DNA of 64,000 nucleotides from JAHBVL01 sp963712055. Its GTDB lineage: Bacteria; Chloroflexota; Chloroflexia; Thermomicrobiales; UBA6265. The notes under the pieces are model-generated. The model was not told where the DNA came from and did not search any database. It saw nothing but the letters and a program-made list of their open reading frames with translations. The DNA lies in assembly GCA_963712055.1 (NCBI GenBank), contig CAVQGN010000008.1, positions 1 through 64,000 of the forward strand, in the 5' to 3' direction. Numbering within the stretch: position 1 is the stretch's first letter; every line of letters begins with the position of its first letter. The translations under genes and the position numbers were made by a program. Below are positions 38,410-46,353 of the stretch, one piece after another.

Positions 38410-38946
38410 CTAATTGTTGTCCCGGGGATCGGCAGTCATGGTCGCATTCGACGCTTCCAGCTCGAACGCCTTCTTGAGAACGTCATCGTCAACACCGTAG
38501 ACGAGCATCTCGCCGTCGTATCCCTCGAGCGCTTCTTGCGTTGCGATAACGCTGTCTTCGGTTACGAGTGCAACAACGGCGGCTTGTCCAACCTGGAGGT
38601 TCTCTGCCAGATCCTTCATTTCGTCGTTTTTGATGCCGGTGTCCCGAATCTTGCCCATCAACCCACCGATGAATCCACCCAATGCCGATGTCAGGACGAG
38701 CCCGGGGCCAAGCCAGACCCCAAGGACACCACCGATAATCGCGCCGCGGGTTGCGCCTTCCCGCGTTGTGAGCTCGTCAGTCTCTTCGATCTCGATCTTT
38801 CCGTCGGCATTTTTCGTGATAACAGCCGCGTCTTTCAAGGTGATGGTGACAGCGCGGTGCATCGACTCGAGGGTATCGAGGATGGTATCGGCGCGTGCCT
38901 TGTCAGAGTAAACCGCGGCCAGCATCTTGACGTTTTCGTCGCTCAT
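38410..38946 (-). CDS. DUF1269 family membrane protein, paralogue 2
   Basis: A 178-residue paralogue of the protein at 23861-24364 with the same plan. It has an N-terminal domain (MLAAVYSDKARADTIL), the shared block AAVITKNADGKIEIEET, a Gly-rich membrane hairpin (GAIIGGVLGVWLGPGL to GGLMGK), and a C-terminal domain (AAVVALVTEDSVIATQEAL). The tail after residue 160 is longer and more acidic than in paralogue 1. It forms a single-gene unit ended by a strong terminator. Function unknown. Confidence 0.83.
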   Translation of the reverse strand: MSDENVKMLAAVYSDKARADTILDTLESMHRAVTITLKDAAVITKNADGKIEIEETDELTTREGATRGAIIGGVLGVWLGPGLVLTSALGGFIGGLMGKIRDTGIKNDEMKDLAENLQVGQAAVVALVTEDSVIATQEALEGYDGEMLVYGVDDDVLKKAFELEASNATMTADPRDNN

Positions 38947-39038
38947 CTCTCGCTCCTCTTTCTTTCAATTGTGAACATTGCGTAGGACTATGACTTCCCA
39001 GCAAGTATGCCGCAATTGAACAGATCAAGGGTGATGCC

Positions 39039-39068
39039 GAAGGACCGGGGAATAATCCCCGGTCCTTC
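39039..39068 (-). terminator. intrinsic terminator after sodC
   Basis: GAAGGACCGGGGA / TCCCCGGTCCTTC, a perfect 13-bp stem with loop ATAA, 22 bases after the superoxide dismutase stop. Confidence 0.78.
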
Positions 39069-39089
39069 TGGCATTTCCGATGGACTTGC

Positions 39090-39650
39090 TCAAGAGGAGG
39101 GAGCAGCCAATACCGCACACGCAATCCGTCCGCCGCTGTTTCCGGATGGATCGGTCGCGAGGTCATCCGGGCCCTCATGGATCACCAGGGCAGTCCCATC
39201 GGCATCGGCAAGTCCCCAGGCACCGTCATCATAGGTGGCGACACCGAACGTGGCCATGACGATTGCATTGCCATTTTCATCGATGTTGACGTTGCCAAGG
39301 TCGCCGGCATGATTCGGGTGACTCATGTTGCCGGGATTGAAATGACCTCCCGCCGCGCCAAAATCCTTGTCGTCCGCAGTGGCGCAGACGCCAGTTTCAT
39401 GGAGATGCATCCCGTGAGCGCCAGCTGGTAGCCCCGAAATGATGACCAGCATCCCAAGACCTTCTTCATCGCCGACACCGATAGTCCCGACCTCATTGCC
39501 GGCCGCATCGAGGATGGGCGCGACGATGTTCACGGTGCCAATTTGCCAACTGTTCTGGTCTTCCTCGTCCTGGGCCGTGACCGGAGCCATTGAGAGGAGC
39601 GAGATGGACATGAGTAGTGCGGAAAGTAAAAGGGTTCGCTTGAGGGTCAT
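39090..39650 (-). CDS. sodC: Cu/Zn superoxide dismutase, secreted
   Basis: A 186-residue exported enzyme that dismutates superoxide outside the cytoplasm. A signal peptide is clear (basic start, hydrophobic core LLLSALLMSISLLSMAPV, cleavage near TAQ). Copper and zinc ligands are in HGMHLHETG and in the region from HFNPGNMSHPNHAGDLGN (partly quoted), with the C-terminal NSGGRIACAV giving the second disulfide cysteine. The start at 39650 has AAGGAA just upstream, so it is preferred to the longer frame from 39677. A terminator follows. Confidence 0.92.
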   Translation of the reverse strand: MTLKRTLLLSALLMSISLLSMAPVTAQDEEDQNSWQIGTVNIVAPILDAAGNEVGTIGVGDEEGLGMLVIISGLPAGAHGMHLHETGVCATADDKDFGAAGGHFNPGNMSHPNHAGDLGNVNIDENGNAIVMATFGVATYDDGAWGLADADGTALVIHEGPDDLATDPSGNSGGRIACAVLAAPSS

Positions 39651-39827
39651 TGTGTTTCCTTTCATGAAACCATTCATCCAATTCGAGTCCGATTGCCGAG
39701 CCCCTGTTGCTCATCGCCTCCTTTCGGTCGCGGACGTGCTTTCTCTCGACCGGTCGACACAGTCATCGACGGAATCTCTTTTGATTCGCTTTAGAAAATC
39801 GTTACCGGGGTTGATTCAGTGTGCGTT

Positions 39828-40907
39828 TCACATGATCTTGCCGATCGCGAGAACGGTCAGCATGAGTCCGAGCAGGCTGGGCACCGCCAGCGGGAGCCAT
39901 GAGAGTCGTTCGGTGTTGAGCAGAGATGAAATCTGCGGTACACGGACTCGCAGCAGGCGCAGTGCTCCTGCCAGGAGCGGAATCACCAAGAAGAGTTGGA
40001 GCGGTGGCAGAACGAGCAGCAGAAAGAATCCCGCGAACGCAGTGAGCAGAACGAGTGCCAGGAGCGGCGCTTTGAGAAGGGTCGCCGGCGACCGATCGAG
40101 CACGAACAAGTCAGGCGGGAGTGCCTGGTCAAGCCGATCGAACACCGGCCCCATCAGCAGTCCGAACAGGAATGGCAGGAGTGTGAAGAGGCAGATGTTG
40201 ATTCCCGCGATTCCAAAGCGTTCGTAGTCGGCGACGTTTCCCCCCTCGAGAGCGACAAATCCGCATATGGCAAAAAAGACCAAACCGCTCGTTCCCCACC
40301 GTTTCCAGCCATCCGCTGGGAGGGCGCCGCGAATCGCCAGGTATGCGAGACCAAGTGCAATCCCAACGAGACCCCCGGTCATGATGAGGCTCAGCGTTCC
40401 AGAGAGCGATATCGAACCCACGGTTTCGAGATTCTCGGTTGTTGCTCCCTGGAGTTCAGGCCCAGAAAGAGCAGCCGCGACCCGCATAGCGATTCGGCCA
40501 CCACCACCAAGCGTCAGAGCCCCGACCACGAATCCAGCCAACACGGCAATTCCGATCGTGCGGACATGCTCCGCGAAGGCGAACGCGGTGGAGGAGGTTG
40601 ACTTTGCAACCCGATTCTCCGCTCGAGAGCCAACAGCAACCGCGTGGTTCCCGTTCATGCTCAGCGAAGAAACGGTTCGAACAGGAGCGACCATCGTTGC
40701 AGCAGCGACACTGCTCCACATCCGTTGGATGGTTTCATCGTCTGGCGCCGGGACGTCGTCGGTCTCGTGAAGTCGCGTGATCGTGACGATATCCTCCGAA
40801 TCAACGGGTGAAGCACCGAGAGCGCCACTTTCCTGGAGTGCATCCCAGAGCCGACTTACCGTGAGGTCTCGCACTGCTTGGTCTAGCTGGTCGTCAGGCG
40901 ATTTCAT
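39828..40907 (-). CDS. multi-helix membrane protein, probable partner/anti-sigma of the ECF factor
   Basis: A 359-residue protein with about 130 soluble N-terminal residues, rich in Asp and Glu (SEDIVTITRLHETDDVPAPDD), followed by eight or so membrane helices. No zinc-finger anti-sigma motif (HxxxCxxC) is seen. The start at 40907 overlaps the sigma factor gene by 14 bases, and the cytoplasmic-type N-terminal domain is the expected place for sigma binding. That role is inference from position. The frame is open far upstream in antisense to the sigma gene, which is not used. Confidence 0.68.
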   Translation of the reverse strand: MKSPDDQLDQAVRDLTVSRLWDALQESGALGASPVDSEDIVTITRLHETDDVPAPDDETIQRMWSSVAAATMVAPVRTVSSLSMNGNHAVAVGSRAENRVAKSTSSTAFAFAEHVRTIGIAVLAGFVVGALTLGGGGRIAMRVAAALSGPELQGATTENLETVGSISLSGTLSLIMTGGLVGIALGLAYLAIRGALPADGWKRWGTSGLVFFAICGFVALEGGNVADYERFGIAGINICLFTLLPFLFGLLMGPVFDRLDQALPPDLFVLDRSPATLLKAPLLALVLLTAFAGFFLLLVLPPLQLFLVIPLLAGALRLLRVRVPQISSLLNTERLSWLPLAVPSLLGLMLTVLAIGKIM

Positions 40908-41529
40908 GAGAGGTCTCCGCTGTCGTTTTCGATCGTTGCTTTTCTGATTCAAGAACCTGGCGCAATCGACTGATCGCCCGGGATTGGGCGGTGTCGACAG
41001 AACCTCGCGAACGACCCATCGATGCGGCGATTTCGTTGCCGTTGAGTCCGGCGAGGCGCAATTCGACAATGCGTCGCTGATCAGGCGTGAGGTGACCCAG
41101 GAGCGACCGCACTGATTCCTTTGATTCAGTCGCTTCGACTTGCTCTTCAGGTGATCGTTCTGATGATGGAAGCTCCCAGACCTCGTCGATCGTGATGTCG
41201 GGTCGCTTTCGGCGGGCTTCATCGATCGTGGTGTGGTGAGCAATAGCGAAAAGCCAGGATCGAAACTGGGTTGGGTCACAGGAATCGAGATGGGTCAGCG
41301 CTTTGATGAACGTCTGGCTGGTCGCATCCGCAGCCGACTCTGGGTTCCCAAGCCGACGGTAGGCAAACCGGTAGACGGGTTTGACGAACAGGAGATAGAG
41401 CGATTCGAAAGCCCCCGGATCGACCAGCGCCGCAGCAACCTGCTGCGCGATCCAGTCACGATCGGTCATTCGATCGCATGTTTCCAGTTGTGTGAGTTCT
41501 GGTTCCTGAAGAACTGCTTCAGTACCCAT
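40894..41529 (-). CDS. ECF-type RNA polymerase sigma factor
   Basis: A 211-residue sigma-70 family protein with only regions 2 and 4. Region 2 spans FESLYLLFVKPVYRFAYRRLG through FRSWLFAIAHHTTIDEARR (partly given), and region 4 holds LTPDQRRIVELRLAGLNGNEIAASMG with SVDTAQSRAISRLR. A 20-residue acidic linker joins them. The start is uncertain: the frame begins at 41577, and the ATG at 41529 is preferred as it lies after GAGG. The gene overlaps the downstream membrane protein gene, a typical sigma/anti-sigma arrangement. Target promoters unknown. Confidence 0.88.
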   Translation of the reverse strand: MGTEAVLQEPELTQLETCDRMTDRDWIAQQVAAALVDPGAFESLYLLFVKPVYRFAYRRLGNPESAADATSQTFIKALTHLDSCDPTQFRSWLFAIAHHTTIDEARRKRPDITIDEVWELPSSERSPEEQVEATESKESVRSLLGHLTPDQRRIVELRLAGLNGNEIAASMGRSRGSVDTAQSRAISRLRQVLESEKQRSKTTAETSHEIA

Positions 41530-41760
41530 GATCGGTAGGTCCTCGCGAAGCCATCCCTCGGGACGCTTTTCGCGCACATCGTCCGGTTGTGGACGCTCAG
41601 GCTCGTTTCGCTACTTTGGGAGACGGAACTTCGCCCCGAATCTTACACACCGGACGGTCGCGAGGCCGAACTACCTACTGATCTGCCCTGTAATCGACAC
41701 TCAGTATGCGTCGGTTAGACTCACGTTGAGCCAGTTTTTCGCATTCGATCGGATCGCCAG

Positions 41761-42456
41761 ATGAACAGAACCGAAGAGTTTCTCGCGTCTTTCAATGAAT
41801 TGGAGCAGTTCCTCCGGGACAGCACAGATTCGACCCGGAGTGTGCCGTTCGGCGGTCTTATCGGGGAAGCGAGCCATGAGAACGCGGCCGTCCGCCATTA
41901 CGCGCGCGATTTGCGCGAATGGGCTGATCTGCGCAATGCGATCGTGCATGAACACCCGAAAGGCCAGGTGATCGCCGAGGTCACTCCCGAAGCGCTCGCA
42001 GATTTCCAAAAGCTGGTCGCCAAAGTTTCCGGTCCACAAAGGGTGTTTCCGCAGTTTCAACGGGTTGTGCGCGTGTTCGATGATGAGGATGGTCTCCAGG
42101 ACGCGATCCAGGATCTCTGGGACCAGGGGTATTCACAGGTCATCGTCCGGCGGGACAAGCGAATGAGTCTCCTTAGTTATGGAGGCATTACCCGCTGGAT
42201 GGGATCAGAGATCAACGGTACCGTCATCGATCTGGCCGGAGCGACCGTCGGTGATGCGATGCCTTATGAGGAAGAAGGTGGCATCGCTTTTCTCGATCGA
42301 AATGCAAGCGTTTTCGATGCTCGTGAACTCTTTCAGACCTTTCCAGAGCGCCATCAGCAGCGTTTGCGGGTGATCGTGATCACGGAGCATGGCAAATCGA
42401 CCGAGGGCCCGATCGGGTTGATCACCGCATCGGATTTGATCGAAGCCAATTTCTAG
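41761..42456 (+). CDS. HEPN-like domain fused to CBS-domain pair
   Basis: A 231-residue protein. The N-terminal 95 residues are helical, with ADLRNAIVHEHP at residues 56-66. This is an R-x4-H motif (R58, N59, H63) of the kind that marks HEPN domains, many of which are RNases. Residues 95-231 form a CBS pair (VVRVFDDEDGLQDAIQDL, IGLITASDLIEANF), which usually binds adenine nucleotides. The fusion suggests a nucleotide-gated helical effector, but RNase activity is inference. It is a single gene, transcribed away from the ECF sigma factor gene. Most annotation pipelines would label it only as a CBS-domain protein. Confidence 0.75.
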   Translation: MNRTEEFLASFNELEQFLRDSTDSTRSVPFGGLIGEASHENAAVRHYARDLREWADLRNAIVHEHPKGQVIAEVTPEALADFQKLVAKVSGPQRVFPQFQRVVRVFDDEDGLQDAIQDLWDQGYSQVIVRRDKRMSLLSYGGITRWMGSEINGTVIDLAGATVGDAMPYEEEGGIAFLDRNASVFDARELFQTFPERHQQRLRVIVITEHGKSTEGPIGLITASDLIEANF

Positions 42457-42543
42457 CCGGATTGGCGGGCCCAGTCCCGCCGCTACGATCTTGGGGAAAT
42501 GGCGGGCACGGGTCTTGCCATTCGGTGGTAGGGAGAGATGACC

Positions 42544-44055
42544 ATGAAACCAGCACGCGTGGTGATCAATGTCGAGGATGTCATTTCGGAGATCGATCCT
42601 CGCCTCTACGGGAGTTTTCTGGAGCATCTCGGACGGGCGATCTATGGCGGAATCTCTGAACCGGGGCATCCAACCGCTGATTCCCAGGGGTTCCGGCACG
42701 ATGTGCTCAATCTCGTCCGGGAACTCAATGTGCCGATCGTGCGCTATCCCGGTGGCAATTTCGTGGCGAGCTACCACTGGGAAGATGGGGTTGGGCCGGT
42801 GGAGGAACGCCCTTCCCGCCTCGATCTCGCGTGGCGCTCGACCGAGCCGAACACCTTCGGCACGAATGAGTTTGCAGATTGGAGTCGGGCCGCGGGAACC
42901 GAAATGATGCTCGCGGTCAATCTCGGCACGCGCGGGGTGACCGAAGCGATGGCGATGCTCGAATACTGCAATCATCCGTCCGGTACGGCCTGGAGCGATC
43001 TCCGTGTCGAACATGGCTATCCGAAACCGCACGACGTCAACGTCTGGTGTCTCGGCAATGAGGTCGATGGACCGTGGCAGATCGCGCAGAAAACCGCGGT
43101 CGAATATGGCCGTGTCGCCTCGGAAACCGGCAAAGCGATGAAACGGTATGACCCGACCCTGGAACTCGTCCTCTGTGGCAGTTCCAGTCACCTCATGCCA
43201 ACGTATCCAGACTGGGAAACGACTGTGCTCGACCACTCCTATGACTTCGTCGATCACATCTCCCTGCACAACTACTTCACCCTCGATGGAGACGACTTCG
43301 GTAGTTTTCTGGCGCAATCGCTGATCATGGATGAGCAGATCGCGACCGTGGTTGCTGCTTGCGATCTGGTCAAGGGAAAGAAACATTCGTCCCGGGAAAT
43401 CCAGCTTTGTTTCGATGAATGGAATGTCTGGTACCACGCTCGCGAGAAGGACAAGGAGACGGTCCAGGAACAGGATTGGCCGATCGCACCGCCGTTGCTC
43501 GAGGACATCTACACGCTCGCCGATGCTCTTGTGGTGGGGACTCTGCTTAACAGTCTGATCCGTCGGTCGGATAGGGTCAAGATCGCCTGCCTGGCTCAGT
43601 TGGTCAACGTGATCGCGCCGATCATGACTGAAACAGGTGGCAGGGCGTGGAGGCAAACAATCTTCTATCCATTCCTGCATGCGTCCAGGTGGGGTCGTGG
43701 AGTGTCGCTCGATACGCGCGTGACCGGTCCGCGCTATGAAACCAAACAGTTTGGCGACGTCGCGATGCTCGATGTGTCTGCGACCCACGATCAAAACAAC
43801 GAGACCGTGACGCTTTTCGCCGTCAACCGGAGTCAAATCGAGGCTTTGCAGGTCGACATCGATCTGCGAGGAATCGAGGGAGCGACGTCGATCGAGCACC
43901 ACATTCTGACTGGCGACGATCTTGAAGCGGTCAACACGGCTGACAATCCTGACCAGATTTCCCCGAGCAGCAAGACGTGGCGCGTTGACGCGCAAGAAAT
44001 GCTCACAGTCGTCATGCCGCCAGCATCCTGGAACGTGATTCGGATTAGAACGTAG
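42544..44055 (+). CDS. abfA: alpha-N-arabinofuranosidase, GH51
   Basis: A 503-residue glycoside hydrolase of family 51, which releases arabinofuranose from arabinoxylan or arabinan oligosaccharides in the cytoplasm. The TIM barrel holds the acid/base glutamate in CLGNEVDGPW (E173) and the nucleophile in CFDEWNVWYH (E292). LYGSFLEHLGRAIYGG and RYPGGNFVASYHWEDG are further family blocks. The C-terminal 130 residues are the beta-sandwich. The start at 42544 is preferred to 42538 because GGGAG lies eight bases upstream. No signal peptide. No other arabinose genes are near, apart from a UDP-xylose-type SDR at 44.6 kb. Confidence 0.93.
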   Translation: MKPARVVINVEDVISEIDPRLYGSFLEHLGRAIYGGISEPGHPTADSQGFRHDVLNLVRELNVPIVRYPGGNFVASYHWEDGVGPVEERPSRLDLAWRSTEPNTFGTNEFADWSRAAGTEMMLAVNLGTRGVTEAMAMLEYCNHPSGTAWSDLRVEHGYPKPHDVNVWCLGNEVDGPWQIAQKTAVEYGRVASETGKAMKRYDPTLELVLCGSSSHLMPTYPDWETTVLDHSYDFVDHISLHNYFTLDGDDFGSFLAQSLIMDEQIATVVAACDLVKGKKHSSREIQLCFDEWNVWYHAREKDKETVQEQDWPIAPPLLEDIYTLADALVVGTLLNSLIRRSDRVKIACLAQLVNVIAPIMTETGGRAWRQTIFYPFLHASRWGRGVSLDTRVTGPRYETKQFGDVAMLDVSATHDQNNETVTLFAVNRSQIEALQVDIDLRGIEGATSIEHHILTGDDLEAVNTADNPDQISPSSKTWRVDAQEMLTVVMPPASWNVIRIRT

Positions 44056-44083
44056 TCCTTCATCCGCAACGTAAGCGCAGGTA

Positions 44084-44113
44084 TTGACATCTCCCATGAT
44101 TAGAACATATGAT
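44084..44113 (+). promoter_or_regulatory. sigma-70-like promoter with partial SOS-like palindrome
   Basis: TTGACA (44084-44089) and TATGAT (44108-44113) have an 18-base spacer. The end of the spacer and the -10 box contain AGAACATATGATCT (44102-44115), which keeps the GAAC half of the operator seen at 1284 but has GATC in place of GTTC. It lies about 105 bases upstream of the small gene at 44218. Confidence 0.55.
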
Positions 44114-44217
44114 CTATTTCAGATGCCCGACGGACCAGTTGCCAGTCCACCGCTTTTCTCCTGACCCTGGTTCGTCCGGCATCGCAATCGGTTTTCGCCA
44201 CGAGGGGGTCGTGCGCC

Positions 44218-44478
44218 ATGTCAGAAGAACGCCAGAATATTCCAGTTTTTTCGCCGCCATCCGATTTCGAGATGAAAGCGCTCGAGCTCTCAGCCGCCTA
44301 TCTCAAACGGGCTGGCAACGAAGCGGGTACCCGGTTGATGGGGGCGTCTGGTCTCAATACCGCCAAGATCGATCTGATCTCAACCTTGCGCGATGAAATG
44401 CATGATTCTGCCGCCTTATGTGAATGTCTGATCGCCATGTTCGACAGCTGGGAGATCGATCGCCTATCTGGTCGCTAG
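44218..44478 (+). CDS. hypothetical small helical protein
   Basis: An 86-residue soluble protein, predicted helical, with no recognised domain. It has two cysteines close together (ALCECLIAMF), an Asp/Glu-rich C-terminal half and a central block LNTAKIDLISTLRDEMHDSA. It is served by a good promoter at 44084 and ends 88 bases before the SDR gene. No signal peptide or membrane segment. Function unknown; the strong promoter suggests that it is really expressed. Confidence 0.55.
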   Translation: MSEERQNIPVFSPPSDFEMKALELSAAYLKRAGNEAGTRLMGASGLNTAKIDLISTLRDEMHDSAALCECLIAMFDSWEIDRLSGR

Positions 44479-44565
44479 TCCCTCCCGTGGGCAGGGTTTG
44501 CATTTCCACTCTGATCCGGGTACTTTCTCTGCGGTAATGATTCGGTTCCGTGTCAGGATGGAATA

Positions 44566-45498
44566 GTGGCTGTTGCACTGGTAACGGGCGGCGCCGGTTT
44601 TGTCGGCTCTCATGTGGTCGAGCGCCTTTTGAAGGATGATCATGATGTTGTTGTAATCGACAACATGGTCACTGGTTCGGCGGGAAACCTGGTCGAGTTT
44701 GGCGAGAATCCTCGTTTTACTCTGATTCAGCACGATTTGCTTACCGGTCTCCCGCCACTTCCCAAGGTCGATCGGATTTTTCACCTCGCCAGCCCAGCAA
44801 GCCCACCTGCCTATCAGCGCCTGGCGATCCCCACCTTGCGTATCAATGCCGAAACGACCCGTCTCTTACTCGACCTTGCCGATCAGGATGGCGCCAGAAT
44901 CCTTTATTCGAGCACGTCCGAGATCTACGGTGACCCACTCGATCATCCGCAGCGCGAGGACTATCGGGGGCATGTCAGTTCCACCGGTCCCCGATCGATG
45001 TACGACGAAGCCAAGCGGTATGCCGAAGCCCTCCTGATGGCCTACCACCATGACCGGGGTGTCGAAACCCGGATCGTGCGGATCTTCAATACCTACGGGC
45101 CAAAGATGGATCAGCATGATGGCCGCGTCGTCAGCAACTTCGCCGTCCAGGCACTCCTCGGTGAACCCCTGACGATCTATGGCAACGGCGAGCAAACCCG
45201 AAGTTTTCAGTATATCGACGATCTCATCGATGGCTTGATGCTGTTGATGGACTCGCATTTCAGCGAACCGGTCAACATCGGCAATCCGGATGAATTCACT
45301 ATGCTCGAGCTTGCCGAAAAAGTGCGGGCCCTGACCGGTTCGCAATCAGAGATCGTCTACAAACCGCTTCCGGCAGACGACCCGGTCCGGCGGCGTCCAG
45401 ACATCACCCGAGCCCGCACCCTGCTCGGATGGGAACCGCAAGTGCCCCTCGATCTCGGCCTCCAGAAAACGATCGACTATTTTCGTACCGTTGTCTGA
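44566..45498 (+). CDS. NAD-dependent epimerase/dehydratase, UDP-glucuronate decarboxylase-like
   Basis: A 310-residue extended SDR. The Rossmann motif GGAGFVGSH is at the start, FHLASPASPPAYQ follows, the catalytic STSEIYG and YDEAKRYAE are central, and RIFNTYGPKM is the next family block. The combination of ASPASPP, the YDEAKR catalytic pair and FNTYGPxM is characteristic of UDP-glucuronate decarboxylases (UXS), which make UDP-xylose. The start is GTG at 44566. It probably supplies nucleotide sugars for surface polysaccharide, though no glycosyltransferases are near. Confidence 0.87.
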   Translation: MAVALVTGGAGFVGSHVVERLLKDDHDVVVIDNMVTGSAGNLVEFGENPRFTLIQHDLLTGLPPLPKVDRIFHLASPASPPAYQRLAIPTLRINAETTRLLLDLADQDGARILYSSTSEIYGDPLDHPQREDYRGHVSSTGPRSMYDEAKRYAEALLMAYHHDRGVETRIVRIFNTYGPKMDQHDGRVVSNFAVQALLGEPLTIYGNGEQTRSFQYIDDLIDGLMLLMDSHFSEPVNIGNPDEFTMLELAEKVRALTGSQSEIVYKPLPADDPVRRRPDITRARTLLGWEPQVPLDLGLQKTIDYFRTVV

Positions 45499-45611
45499 TC
45501 TGGATTTTGGGGATTCAGCGACCTCCTGGCGTTCTTTCGTGCCATCGTCTCGTACAATCTGGCCAGAGATACGAAGCGTTCGAGCGGGATTGCGGGTAAG
45601 GAGCAAAACAG

Positions 45612-46346
45612 ATGGCGCAAACACTAGTCCGACAGAGAATTGTCGGCAGATTGACTCTGATCCTGGCGAGTTTTCTTGCTATTGTGGTTGCATTGCCTCT
45701 GCCTTCAAGCGCCCAGGACGCAACGCCAGTCGACCCCGCTCTCGGATCGCGCGACCAGATTGGCAGTCAAACCGTCGAACTCGATGGCAAAGACCGAATC
45801 TGGCAGGTCAATCTCGTTACCGCTTACCCGGAAGATCAGGACGCCGAGGAATTCAAGGTTCGCGAAGGCTTCCTTTTCGCGCATCAGATTTCGATCACTG
45901 TTTCGATCGACGGCGATGATTCGATTGAGCTCGCGGTTGGAGAAGCGCTTGCAGTTTCGAACAAAGACAAGGTAACGGCCTATTCGACCGACGGCACACT
46001 CGGCTCCTACTACACGATCGAACTGATCGATCCACTGGATATCGATACCGATGTCAACCGTCAGGTGATTGGAGCTCCGTTTGCGACCACGGGCGACAGC
46101 TATCAGATGGACCTGACGCTGTTCCAGGTGTCACCAGGGATCGCGACAACCCTCGATCCACTCGAGCTTCCGGGTCTCGTTCTGGTACTCGATGGCAATC
46201 TGATTCATGCTCGCGAGGATCGTTCAACAACCAGTCTCGTCGCCGGCGATGCTGGTTCGGGAACTGGTAGCGGCAGTGCTGTCGCTGGTGAAAATGGCGC
46301 GACCTTCGTAGTAACGACGATCACCCTTCCTGACGAAGGGGAATAG
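45612..46346 (+). CDS. secreted hypothetical protein, cupin-like beta-rich
   Basis: A 244-residue exported protein with a clear signal peptide (basic start, hydrophobic core LTLILASFLAIVVALPL, cleavage near SSAQ). The mature part is beta-rich and acidic, with repeated short hydrophobic strands separated by glycines, as in cupin-fold proteins (ELAVGEALAVSNKDKV, FQVSPGIAT). The region 213-230 is a Gly/Ser linker. No catalytic motif is recognised. It ends eight bases before the tandem GNAT gene, so the two are likely cotranscribed. Confidence 0.6.
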   Translation: MAQTLVRQRIVGRLTLILASFLAIVVALPLPSSAQDATPVDPALGSRDQIGSQTVELDGKDRIWQVNLVTAYPEDQDAEEFKVREGFLFAHQISITVSIDGDDSIELAVGEALAVSNKDKVTAYSTDGTLGSYYTIELIDPLDIDTDVNRQVIGAPFATTGDSYQMDLTLFQVSPGIATTLDPLELPGLVLVLDGNLIHAREDRSTTSLVAGDAGSGTGSGSAVAGENGATFVVTTITLPDEGE

Positions 46347-46353
46347 CCGGTCG

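Noticed and set aside
42205..44097. 630-residue minus-strand frame
   Set aside because: Antisense to the GH51 gene with intact catalytic residues.
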